A DNA stretch of 64,000 nt. It comes from Geobacter sp. UBA6151. GTDB taxonomy: Bacteria > Desulfobacterota > Desulfuromonadia > Geobacterales > Pseudopelobacteraceae. Below the pieces are notes generated by a model that was not told where the DNA came from, searched no databases, and saw only the letters and a list, made by a program, of their open reading frames with translations. The stretch spans positions 27,585 to 91,584 of the forward strand of contig DIUT01000015.1 of NCBI GenBank assembly GCA_002423105.1, given 5' to 3'. Shown here one piece after another: positions 27,519-36,207 of this stretch. Position 1 is the first letter of the stretch, and the number at the start of each line of letters is the position of its first letter. The position numbers and the translations under genes were made by a program.

Positions 27519-29425
27519 TGCCCTCGCAAAAGCTCTTTGGCAGGAAAGCAAATCAGCTTATGGTGTCTACCCTTCTTGCACATAGCCAGATTGTACCCCC
27601 CTTTGTCCGACGACTTTTACGAAGTGGTTCATTGCCCCTGTCTTTGTCTGCTATCTACGATGAAGGGCCTGAAACTGTGTGCGTTTCTGAGGGTTGCGGG
27701 GCTGATGTAGATGTTGACCTTGTAAGGGGCGGGGTTGATGCTGCCATTCTTTCCTTTGGTTCGTGGGATCCGGCCAGGCTGCTGTCAGCGCTTGAAAAAA
27801 TGCGAACCGCAGTAAATCCTGATGGAAGAGTGACAGTCCTGTATGCAGGTGCTGATAAATCTCCGCTGACGATGAGCCAATGGGATCTGTTTCTCTCGGA
27901 TCAAAGTTGGATCAGATATCAACAGGGAGCATTAACGGCATCCGATGATCCGCTTCAGGTGTGGGGTATCGTTTTAGTGTTGAAAACATATAATCCTGTC
28001 CAGCATGCTAGGAGGATTGTTGATCAAGGCAGGCCCGATCTTGCGATTGCGCCGTTAAAAGATATACCTGAATCGCTGATCACCAGTAATACTACCCAGG
28101 CTCTGCTGGCGCTGGAGAAACAGCGTCTCTATTTGAAATGGCAGCAGCAGCTTCATGGGCAACTGCCCAGCCACGCATTTTTCAGCAAGGAACGCCGCGA
28201 GTTTGCGCAGGTAACAACGGTTTCTCCCTTGCTGAAAGAGAGCTACCATGTTCACAGCCGGTTCTGGTCGCACATCGGGCGTGATGACATGGCGATCCGC
28301 ACCTTAAGCTCCATTGATCATGTGTGCCCTGATGAGACAACCCGGCATCTGTTGCAACTGTTGCGGCACCGGATGCTGACTCCTGCAAAGGCTTGTAGAC
28401 TTGAACAGGCTTTGGCCGATTGGCAGATGGAATGGCGGCCACGCATCTTGTTTATTACCCACGGCACCAGTGACTATGGTCAGGACACTCTTTACCATGG
28501 TTTGTGTACGCTATTGGGGCATGAAAATGTCGTGGATTACCCCTGGAAACCTACGTTGCATGGGCGCGAGGTTGATACGGCAAACAGCTACCCTTGCGTG
28601 TTCAACTATCCGGGAGAACCTCTGTCTGTTGATGATCTGGTGGTTCAGTTGCAGACAGGCGGGTTCGATTTCATACTGTTCTCTGATCTTTTGGGTATGA
28701 TCCACCAGCAGGAAGTTCGCCGACTGGTGAATGCCGCACCACACCTGCCGGTTGTTCTGTATGATGCATGGGATGATTGCTATACGCCATTACATACCGT
28801 ACTGGAGTATCTTGATCGTTCGGAGGTGGCGCTGGTTTTCAAGCGTGAGATGCTTGATGGTGTCGATTATGGGACGCGAACCTATCCGTTGCCGTTCGGC
28901 TATCCTGAGACCTTGAGTTGTGCCGGTTTACCGGTTGACCAGCGAGCATCCGATGCGCCATTTTGGGCCGGCAGGAATGAGTTTGGTCTGCGCTCACTTT
29001 ATGTACAGCAGCTGGAACGCATAACCGGCTGTGATATGCAGACCCGTTTTGATCAGGATACCTACCGGGAAAGACTTCGCTCAAGTCTGATCGGCCTGAG
29101 TTTCTTCGGAGTCGGTTTTGATACTGTGCGCTATTGGGAAATTCCGGCCAATGGCGTCATGCTATTGGCGGAAAATCCTCCAATAATCATACCGAACAAT
29201 TTTGAAGACGGAATATCGGCAGTATTTTTTGAAAACATGTCTGAACTGGAATCCAAGCTGGACTATTATACGAAGCATCCTGATGAGGCAGCCAGGATTG
29301 CTGTCAATGGCCACCATCATTACGTGAAATACCATACAACAACAGCACGTGCGCGTTATGTTCTGGGCACTGTTTACCAACAGCTGTTCAATCAGCACAA
29401 TGGCCAGCTTGTTGCCGGAAAATAA
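27518..29425 (+). CDS. CgeB-like glycosyltransferase with N-terminal extension
   Basis: 635 residues starting at the TGATG overlap (an internal ATG at 27560 is possible). The first 300 residues have no clear family; they are acidic to neutral and helical, and part resembles a methyltransferase-fold remnant. From about 309 (RILFITHGTSDYGQDTLY) to the end is a CgeB/Glyco_trans_1_2-type GT-B glycosyltransferase, with ALVFKREMLDGVDYGTRTYP and FGVGFDTVRYWEIPANGVM, the sugar-donor site. Acceptor unknown. Confidence 0.72.
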   Translation: MPSQKLFGRKANQLMVSTLLAHSQIVPPFVRRLLRSGSLPLSLSAIYDEGPETVCVSEGCGADVDVDLVRGGVDAAILSFGSWDPARLLSALEKMRTAVNPDGRVTVLYAGADKSPLTMSQWDLFLSDQSWIRYQQGALTASDDPLQVWGIVLVLKTYNPVQHARRIVDQGRPDLAIAPLKDIPESLITSNTTQALLALEKQRLYLKWQQQLHGQLPSHAFFSKERREFAQVTTVSPLLKESYHVHSRFWSHIGRDDMAIRTLSSIDHVCPDETTRHLLQLLRHRMLTPAKACRLEQALADWQMEWRPRILFITHGTSDYGQDTLYHGLCTLLGHENVVDYPWKPTLHGREVDTANSYPCVFNYPGEPLSVDDLVVQLQTGGFDFILFSDLLGMIHQQEVRRLVNAAPHLPVVLYDAWDDCYTPLHTVLEYLDRSEVALVFKREMLDGVDYGTRTYPLPFGYPETLSCAGLPVDQRASDAPFWAGRNEFGLRSLYVQQLERITGCDMQTRFDQDTYRERLRSSLIGLSFFGVGFDTVRYWEIPANGVMLLAENPPIIIPNNFEDGISAVFFENMSELESKLDYYTKHPDEAARIAVNGHHHYVKYHTTTARARYVLGTVYQQLFNQHNGQLVAGK

Positions 29426-29451
29426 AAACTATCACTTGCAAAGGCACTCAC

Positions 29452-31488
29452 ATGAATATCTGGCTTTCCTATGTAGCCTATCCTGTCACCACCGCCGTGT
29501 ATCTGGAGCGGGCGCTCCGGCAACTTGCAACGGTCACCACCATCGGCCCCCGTTTTCCGGAAGAGCTGATTACCACCTGGAAGCTCGAGAATATGAAGCT
29601 GCCGTTGTACGACCAGATGATCCCCACCGGATTTACCCCGGATATGGCGGAAATTCTGTCAACAACAGCGGCAGACCAGCAGCCTGACCTGTATATTTGG
29701 GTCGAATCAGTAGGCGGTCATGAGCCGCGTAATTTAGCTGCGTTACGCTGTCCCAAGGTCTGCTGCCTGATTGACAGCCACCTGAATCTGGAGCATCACC
29801 TTGCCTGGTGCCAACAGTTTGATTATGTTTTCACAGCCCAGCGGGAATATGTTCCTGCACTCAGGCAAGTCAACCGCAATGCATACTGGCTTCCGCTTGG
29901 TTGTGACCCGGACGTTCATGGCGGTAAATCAAAACAGAAACAATATGATATAGGATTTGTCGGGGCGCTGGCCTTTAATCCCAGGCGGCAGCAGCTACTT
30001 GACAAGCTTGGCGCCGAAGTCAACCTGTACCGTACTCGATGCTTCTGGCATGAGATGGCGGAAGTCTTTGCTGCATCAAAGATTGTTTTCAACACCTTTG
30101 CCAGAAATGACCTCAACATGCGCTTTTTCGAGGCGCTCTGCTCCGGCTCCATGCTGCTTTCAGACATGGCGTCGGGCAGTGGTCAATCGGACCTGTTCCG
30201 TGATGGGGAAGAGTACGTCTGCTACCATGACACCACCCTGATTGAGACCGCAAAATTCTATCTGGACAACGATGAATTGCGGGAGCAGATCGCTGCCCGT
30301 GGCTGCCGGATCGTCCATAATGCCCACACCTACCTCCACCGTATGCAGGATCTGCTTGCGGTGGTATCCGGCGCCAAAGCGGAGACCTGCACTGCCGCTG
30401 AACTGAGGGAGCGTTCTCTGGCCGGTGTTGAACCGCTTTTTGGTGGTGCTCGGGCAACCTATATCAACGTCAGTGAACAGAGCCGCAGTTTTGTGATTCC
30501 GGTGCTGGATTACTCCCCAGCCAGTGAGTTCAATATCAGGACGCTTTTGCATGACTTACAGCAGATTAAAGGGGATGTCATCGTTGTTTTCAATGATCCG
30601 GCTGTTGCAGAGGATATGAAAGGACACCCCAGGGTTACCCGTTCGGCAATCATGTCGGAAAACATCGGTGTAGCGCGGGCCTGGAATGTCGGGATCAGTA
30701 TGGCGACAACTCCCAATGTTTTTATTCTCAACGCAGATCTGCACCTCGAAGCAGTGACCGTTGAAACCATGGAAAACGGTCTTGATACCCTGGAAAAGGC
30801 AGCCTGTGTCGGCCCCCAGGGTTCTTTTGTCAACTATCCCCTTGCCAGAGACTACCTCTATTTTGACAAGGGCAGTTTTCACGGGCCGGTGGAGGTGGAT
30901 GCTGTTTCGGGGTTTTTGTTTGCCATAAAACGGGAACTGTTCGGGCCGGGCGGCCTGAAATTTGAAGAAGCCTTCACCCCCTGTTATTTTGAAGAGTGGG
31001 ATCTGGGATTGCAGATCAGACAGCTTGGCCTGAAGAGCTGGATTACTCAGGCCACAGCCTATACGCACCACTGGAGCGGCTCCATTGCCGCACGCAGGGA
31101 AATCGGCTGTCTCGGGCGCAGTGAGACAGCCGGGGCGATTCTGAAGCGCAACCGGTTGCTGTTTTTTGGCAAATGGCGTGAACAGGCGTTTAAACATCCG
31201 GAGGTGTTGGGCAGCAGATTTGTGTCCTATGCCCAACAGTTTCTGTTTGCGGCGCTTCAGGCCGACAGCACGTCAACGGCTGCCGCCGCACATCAGTTTG
31301 CCGCCCTCGCTCCGGAACTTCCCCAGTTGCAGGCTCTTGCCGCATTTGTCCTGACCCGGCTGGGTCTGCCGGAAGAGGCGCTTGCCTACCTGCATTTCTG
31401 CAAAGAACTGCATCCAGGCTTCCAGCTTGAGTTGCATCTCTCAGGGTTGTCCAGGGATTTGCTGGGCAACTGCCTACCCAAGGCTTGA
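29452..31488 (+). CDS. fusion: CgeB-like glycosyltransferase - GT2 glycosyltransferase - TPR tail
   Basis: 678 residues. Domain 1 (1-330) has YDIGFVGALAFNPRRQQLL near 166 and MRFFEALCSGSMLLSDMASG near 225, a CgeB-like GT-B enzyme. Domain 2 (345-590) is GT2: SFVIPVLDYSPASEFNIR, FILNADLHLEA near 424 and the C-terminal EEWDLGLQIRQLG motif near 520. Residues 600-678 are helical and TPR-like. Two sugar transfers by one chain. The start has only a weak ribosome site (AAAGGC). Confidence 0.8.
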   Translation: MNIWLSYVAYPVTTAVYLERALRQLATVTTIGPRFPEELITTWKLENMKLPLYDQMIPTGFTPDMAEILSTTAADQQPDLYIWVESVGGHEPRNLAALRCPKVCCLIDSHLNLEHHLAWCQQFDYVFTAQREYVPALRQVNRNAYWLPLGCDPDVHGGKSKQKQYDIGFVGALAFNPRRQQLLDKLGAEVNLYRTRCFWHEMAEVFAASKIVFNTFARNDLNMRFFEALCSGSMLLSDMASGSGQSDLFRDGEEYVCYHDTTLIETAKFYLDNDELREQIAARGCRIVHNAHTYLHRMQDLLAVVSGAKAETCTAAELRERSLAGVEPLFGGARATYINVSEQSRSFVIPVLDYSPASEFNIRTLLHDLQQIKGDVIVVFNDPAVAEDMKGHPRVTRSAIMSENIGVARAWNVGISMATTPNVFILNADLHLEAVTVETMENGLDTLEKAACVGPQGSFVNYPLARDYLYFDKGSFHGPVEVDAVSGFLFAIKRELFGPGGLKFEEAFTPCYFEEWDLGLQIRQLGLKSWITQATAYTHHWSGSIAARREIGCLGRSETAGAILKRNRLLFFGKWREQAFKHPEVLGSRFVSYAQQFLFAALQADSTSTAAAAHQFAALAPELPQLQALAAFVLTRLGLPEEALAYLHFCKELHPGFQLELHLSGLSRDLLGNCLPKA

Positions 31489-31506
31489 TTGTAACGGAGA
31501 AATACA

Positions 31507-32562
31507 ATGAATGTTTCCATGCCGCGCGGAAGAGCCCATGGCTGGGGGATTGCCGGAGAGTATCTGAGCCGTGAAATTGCGAAGCTGCCTCAACTTGATG
31601 GGGTGACCCTGCACTGCATGAAAGGGCATGATTTGCAGCCCTTTGATCAAGATGTCTGGGATCGCATTAATATCGGGTACTGCTTTTTCGAGGACGCGCT
31701 GTCAGTGCAGCCATTCGCCCGGGCGGCAGGGCAGCGCTGGGACATGATCGTCACCGGTTCCAGCTGGTGTGAATACCAGTTACGCAGCGCCGGTGTGAAA
31801 AACTGTACCACCATTCTTCAGGGGGTGGATCGGGACAACTTCTATCCCGGACCCAAGGCAAGCGCAGCGGAACAGTTTGTTGTCTTTTCCGGGGGAAAAT
31901 TTGAGGTGCGCAAGGGACAGGATCTGGTCATTGCCGCCATGCGCATATTTATGGAACATCATGCTGATGTGTTGCTTTCCTGCGCATGGCACAACCAGTG
32001 GCCGTTCTCCATGGCCACCATGGAGCTTTCCAATGTTATCCCCTATCTGCACCGTGATGGAGAGTGCCTGGAACTGCTGCGCGAAACCCTGGTTGCCAAC
32101 GGCATACCCCTTGAACGGGTTGCCCTGCATCCACCGCTGGACAACAGCCTGATGCGCGAGGTCTATCTGGCTTCGGATATCGGCCTGTTCCCCAACCGTT
32201 GCGAAGGGGGCAACAACATGGTGATGTGCGAGTACATGGCCTGCGGCAGGACGGTGGTTGCCAGCGATATGACCGGGCATAATGATGTGATTACTTCAGA
32301 GAACGCTTTTCCCCTGACCCGCTACAACGTGCGGCACTACCGTCATGCCAGCGAGGGATTCTGGTTTGAACCTGATGTTGATGAGATGGTTGAACTGCTG
32401 GAGTTTGCCTATCGGAACAGGGCAGCTTTACGCACAAAGGGCTTACAGGCGGTTGTGGACATGTCAACGCTTTCATGGAGCGTGGCAGCCCGCAGTTTTC
32501 ATGCTATCGGTCAGAGTCTGCTGAAACAATCTCATCATACAAAAACTCCAGCTTCCGCGTAA
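31507..32562 (+). CDS. GT4-like glycosyltransferase
   Basis: 351 residues. The C-terminal half has the GT-B donor site motif CEGGNNMVMCEYMACGRTVV near 233, preceded by FSGGKFEVRKGQDLVIAAMR, the usual GT4 beta-strand and basic motif. A cytoplasmic sugar transferase. It is the last gene of the plus-strand run; its 3' end overlaps the convergent TPR-GT41 gene by 59 bases, so no terminator separates them. Confidence 0.8.
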   Translation: MNVSMPRGRAHGWGIAGEYLSREIAKLPQLDGVTLHCMKGHDLQPFDQDVWDRINIGYCFFEDALSVQPFARAAGQRWDMIVTGSSWCEYQLRSAGVKNCTTILQGVDRDNFYPGPKASAAEQFVVFSGGKFEVRKGQDLVIAAMRIFMEHHADVLLSCAWHNQWPFSMATMELSNVIPYLHRDGECLELLRETLVANGIPLERVALHPPLDNSLMREVYLASDIGLFPNRCEGGNNMVMCEYMACGRTVVASDMTGHNDVITSENAFPLTRYNVRHYRHASEGFWFEPDVDEMVELLEFAYRNRAALRTKGLQAVVDMSTLSWSVAARSFHAIGQSLLKQSHHTKTPASA

Positions 32563-34159
32563 AACCTATGCCATCCAGCAACGGTGATGCGGAAAGCAGA
32601 GCCCGTAAATCTGAACGCAACATCCGGAGCAGCGGCAGGTTACCGGCAAGCTGTAGTGCCCGCTGGATGTACTCTTCCGCTGAATGGCACACGCAAAACT
32701 CCAGTCCAACAGATGCAAGAAGGCTGGCACCCACCCGTGAAGCATGGTGTGTGCCAGCCAGCGTTATAACCGGCACGCCCATCCAGAGCGCTTCACAGGT
32801 GGTTGTGGTGCCGTTATAGGGCCAGGTGTCCAGGGCGATATCCACCTGATTGTACAGCGACAGATGGGAAGTCCGGTCCGGGGTCCAGCCACAGGTCAGC
32901 ACCCTGTTTTCCGGTAAAGCGAACTGTTTCAGCAGTGCCGAGCGTGCCGCCGGATCATCAAAGGCTTCCCCTTTCAGCAGCAGCCGCGACTGCGGTATCT
33001 GCTCCAACAATCTCCTCCAGCAGTCAAGAAGCGTGGGGGTGATTTTGGCGAGGTTGTTAAAACAGCCAAAGGTGAGGAGGCCGCTTTCCTGCACCGGCGG
33101 CTTGCTTGTCGGTTGCGGTGCATCTCTCGGTGGAGCGTAACAGAGAAAACAGCCCGGCAAACGGGCCAGATGCTCGGTATGTAGTGATTCTGCTGTTTCG
33201 GGGGGATCGGCAACGGTATCGGTTATGCGATAATCAATCTGCGTCAGGCCGGTGGAATGGGGGTAGCCGATCCAGGTCATCTGCAGCGGAGCCGGCCGTA
33301 ATGCCAGCAGCGGCAGCCGATTCCAGGCGGTGTGACCGGCAAGATCCACGAGCAGTGTTACGCCATCCTGAATAATCAGGTCACAAGCGACACTATCATC
33401 CAGATCAGTAATGTTTCGCCACTGCTCAACCAGGGAACAGAGCCGTTGTGTCGTCCCGTCCTGTTCCGGACCGCACTGGTAACAGATGATCCTGAAGCGA
33501 TGCCGGTCATGGTGGCGCAGCACCGGCTCAATGAATGAAGCAACAGAATGTTCACGAAAATCCGGCGACAGATAGCCCACGGTTATGCGGCCAGTGGGCT
33601 TCCATGGGGTAGCAGGAACAGGAATTGGCGGAAAGTTTGCCCCCCATGCACGGTGGGCAGCAGCAATGTCTGCGGGCGGGCAGGTGTCTGAAAACAGTTG
33701 CGTGAAAAGGAAACTGTCCTGAAATATACGGTTGTCCGGGGCTGCTGTCGCCGCCCGTTGGAAGCAGGTGCATGCCTCATCGACACGTGCCAGCCGCTTC
33801 AGCACTCTGCCCAGCTCATGCCAGGCTGCGGCGTGTTCCGGTGCTCTCTTGACAACATCCTCCAAAAGCGCAATGGCCTGCAGGTAACGTTGCCGTCCCA
33901 GCTCCGCCTGGGCATAGCGGCAGCAGGTTTCCGTGTCATTCGGCAGATAGTGCAGGCGCTGTTGGCAGCTGTCTGACAAAAACTCCCATTGTCGCAACAG
34001 GGTGCACAGGTCGGCAAAGATGGTAAATGCTGCATTGTGCAGGTGCTGTTGCGCAATCAGCAGCCGTAAAATCCGTAGCGCCTCATCATGATTGCCTGAG
34101 GCCAGGTGAGCCGCTGCTTCTTGCAAAGCGGTGGCAGCGTCGTTACGCAGTATGGTCAT
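32504..34159 (-). CDS. TPR-GT41 protein O-glycosyltransferase (OGT/SPINDLY family), copy 2
   Basis: 551 residues. The start at 34159 overlaps the stop of the upstream gene (ATGA) with AGGA upstream; an ATG 24 bases earlier is inside that gene. TPRs fill 1-170; the GT41 domain follows with VGYLSPDFREHSVASFIEPV near 195, LRPAPLQMTWIGYPHSTGL, and DTWPYNGTTTTCEALWMGVP near 445. This family transfers a sugar to Ser/Thr of cytoplasmic proteins. A close relative lies directly upstream, a tandem duplication, and flagellin is the nearest secreted Ser/Thr-rich protein. Confidence 0.88.
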   Translation of the reverse strand: MTILRNDAATALQEAAAHLASGNHDEALRILRLLIAQQHLHNAAFTIFADLCTLLRQWEFLSDSCQQRLHYLPNDTETCCRYAQAELGRQRYLQAIALLEDVVKRAPEHAAAWHELGRVLKRLARVDEACTCFQRAATAAPDNRIFQDSFLFTQLFSDTCPPADIAAAHRAWGANFPPIPVPATPWKPTGRITVGYLSPDFREHSVASFIEPVLRHHDRHRFRIICYQCGPEQDGTTQRLCSLVEQWRNITDLDDSVACDLIIQDGVTLLVDLAGHTAWNRLPLLALRPAPLQMTWIGYPHSTGLTQIDYRITDTVADPPETAESLHTEHLARLPGCFLCYAPPRDAPQPTSKPPVQESGLLTFGCFNNLAKITPTLLDCWRRLLEQIPQSRLLLKGEAFDDPAARSALLKQFALPENRVLTCGWTPDRTSHLSLYNQVDIALDTWPYNGTTTTCEALWMGVPVITLAGTHHASRVGASLLASVGLEFCVCHSAEEYIQRALQLAGNLPLLRMLRSDLRALLSASPLLDGIGFTRKLEFLYDEIVSADSDR

Positions 34160-36090
34160 GGGGGGCTTTCCTGTGTCCGGCACCAGTGTCTCCAGATCTG
34201 CCGGTATAGCTGCTCTACCCTGGCTGCCGTGCCACGATTATCGCAGAGCGGGCTGTTCAGCAACTGTTGGCGTAGCGTTTGCCGCATAGTGGCCAGACGC
34301 GGAATATCAGCCGCAAGGTCCAGGATGGTTGCTTGGTAGTCCTCCATTGAATTGCAGACAAGGTCAGCCAGTCCCACTGCCTGTAACAGGCTGGCTCCGA
34401 CTCTGGAAACATGGGAGCGTCCTGCCAGAGTGACCACCGGCGCCCCCATGAACAGCGCTTCGCAGGTTGTGGTGGTGCCGTTATAGGGGAAGGTGTCAAG
34501 GGCGATATCAATCTGGTGGTACCCTTCCAGTTGCTGCACCACCGAGGTGGCGTGCCCCAATAGTATCAGCCGCTGATCAGCTATGCCACGGGTATGCAGC
34601 ACGGCAGCCAGCTCCCGGCGGACCCGCTCGTGTTCGCCGCCGCGATAACGCAGCACCAGCCGGGAACCGGGGGTGGCGGACATGATGTCAGCCCAGAGCT
34701 CAAGCATGACGTGGTTGATTTTGCTGAAGTTGCTCATGGTGCCGAAGGTTATGACTCCCTGATTGACAACCGGCGGACAGGCGGCCTGTTGCGGAAAGTC
34801 ATCGCCGGGACGGTAGCAGAGAAAACAGGGATCAAGGCGCAGCAACTGCTCGGTGTGGAACTGTTCCGTCATGCCCGGCGGATCGGCGATGCTGTCACTG
34901 ATCCGGTAGTCCATGGCTGGCAGGCCGGTTGTGTCCGGATAGCCGATCCAGGTGACCTGAACCGGCGCCGGGCGCAGGCCGAAAAGGGCAAGCCGGTTAT
35001 TGGCGCCATGGCCGGCAAGCTCAACCAGGATATCAATCCTGTCATTCTGTATTTGCTGAAAAACCTCCTGATCGTCAAGAGCGTAAATATCACGCCAGAT
35101 CACCGGATGGTTCTGTAGCTGGGTAGTTACAATGTCAGGCTTTTCTACATTGGCATAACAATAAACCTCAACCTGCGCCGGGTTGTGGGCTGCCAGAATC
35201 GGCTGGATAAAGAACGATACTGCGTTCATTCTGAAGTCGGGAGAGACATAGCCGATACGCAGACGGCGTTCCGGCAGCGGGGAGTTGTGAAACAGTTGCT
35301 GCCTTGCAGGCTTGAAAAAATATTTGCCCCACTGGCTGTGCTCAACAGCTATCTGCTCGGGGGTAATTTCAAACGGATAATGGAGGGTAAACAGGCGGTT
35401 TTGGGTGTACGAGCGTTTCTGCTCCGGAATTTTGGCCTCTGTTATTGCACGGGAAAAAGTCTCCAGGGCTTTGACGGTTTCTCCGAGATAAACCTGTACG
35501 GTTGCCAGGCGGTTCAATACCTCGGCGGGATCTTCCGGTGTGAGTTGCAATGCCTTGCGATAACAAAAAGCCGCCAGATCAAAGTGATAGGTGGCCACAT
35601 GCAGGGCTGCCAGTTGCAGCCAGAGTGACACAGCGCCAGGGTCAACGGCAAGTCCCTGCTCCATACAGCGTTTGGCCTCATCCAGTTTGCCCTCGGCGCG
35701 GCGCACCAGGCCCAGATTTTCCCAAGCGTTCAGGTAGTCTGGCTGCAATGTTAGAGCCTGTTGCAGGCAGGTTGCGGCTTCCACCAGGGTTGCTCCAGCT
35801 ACTGGGGCTGTTTGCCGGGAACCTTCCAGCAAAGCCAATCCCAGATTGTTCAGTAGAACGGGCAACCCTTCAGCACAGGCGCAGGCCTTCCGGAAACAGT
35901 CAATGGCGTTTCCCCACTGCTGTTTATGTACGGCTGCTACTCCCAGCAGGTACAGGGCTTCAACATGGCAGGGGCTGGCATGTAGCACTGTACGGCAGAG
36001 AATCATAGCCTCTTCTTCTGCCCCATGCAGAAGTAATTTTTCAGCCTGATCCAGCATTTGTTCAGTATCCACAGTTTCTCTCATTTTCAT
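34156..36090 (-). CDS. TPR-GT41 protein O-glycosyltransferase (OGT/SPINDLY family), copy 1
   Basis: 644 residues. Six or seven TPRs (about 5-240; ALYLLGVAAVHKQQWGNAID and repeats) precede a GT41 domain: IGYVSPDFRMNAVSFFIQPI near 287, LRPAPVQVTWIGYPDTTGLP, and DTFPYNGTTTTCEALFMGAP near 535. It is the first gene leftward of the flagellin intergenic region and is divergent from flagellin. The start is unsure: ATGs at 36090 and 36084 both lack a strong ribosome site. Most likely it glycosylates flagellin before export. Confidence 0.88.
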   Translation of the reverse strand: MKMRETVDTEQMLDQAEKLLLHGAEEEAMILCRTVLHASPCHVEALYLLGVAAVHKQQWGNAIDCFRKACACAEGLPVLLNNLGLALLEGSRQTAPVAGATLVEAATCLQQALTLQPDYLNAWENLGLVRRAEGKLDEAKRCMEQGLAVDPGAVSLWLQLAALHVATYHFDLAAFCYRKALQLTPEDPAEVLNRLATVQVYLGETVKALETFSRAITEAKIPEQKRSYTQNRLFTLHYPFEITPEQIAVEHSQWGKYFFKPARQQLFHNSPLPERRLRIGYVSPDFRMNAVSFFIQPILAAHNPAQVEVYCYANVEKPDIVTTQLQNHPVIWRDIYALDDQEVFQQIQNDRIDILVELAGHGANNRLALFGLRPAPVQVTWIGYPDTTGLPAMDYRISDSIADPPGMTEQFHTEQLLRLDPCFLCYRPGDDFPQQAACPPVVNQGVITFGTMSNFSKINHVMLELWADIMSATPGSRLVLRYRGGEHERVRRELAAVLHTRGIADQRLILLGHATSVVQQLEGYHQIDIALDTFPYNGTTTTCEALFMGAPVVTLAGRSHVSRVGASLLQAVGLADLVCNSMEDYQATILDLAADIPRLATMRQTLRQQLLNSPLCDNRGTAARVEQLYRQIWRHWCRTQESPP

Positions 36091-36102
36091 TTAAATATTT
36101 CT

Positions 36103-36130
36103 TAAAGATTTTATCGAACAATTCCGAAAA
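36103..36130 (+). promoter_or_regulatory. possible sigma-28 promoter for flagellin
   Basis: TAAA at 36103-36106, 16 bases, then TCCGAAAA at 36123-36130 (6 of 8 matches to GCCGATAA). The spacing is one base longer than ideal. Weaker than the promoter at 9397-9423 but in the expected place. Confidence 0.4.
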
Positions 36131-36161
36131 AGAGAGTAAGGTGTATCACAACATATTGCAA

Positions 36162-36181
36162 GCTCGCTCAGAAGAGCGAGC
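36162..36181 (+). promoter_or_regulatory. hairpin in the flagellin mRNA leader
   Basis: GCTCGCTC (36162-36169) and GAGCGAGC (36174-36181) form a perfect 8-bp stem with an AGAA loop, ending 26 bases before the flagellin ATG and just ahead of its AAAGGAG site. In Caulobacter, FlbT acts on the flagellin mRNA leader; flbT is two genes downstream here, so this is a candidate site. Confidence 0.55.
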
Positions 36182-36207
36182 AGCACAACCAAGAAAGGAG
36201 AAGTACC

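Noticed and set aside
30556..31236. 226-codon minus-strand frame across the CgeB-GT2 fusion
   Set aside because: Antisense shadow; the plus-strand GT2 motifs are intact and conserved-looking.
32800..34500. Similar stretches in the two GT41 genes as a DNA repeat element
   Set aside because: The similarity follows the protein donor-site motif and reflects gene duplication, not a separate repeat.
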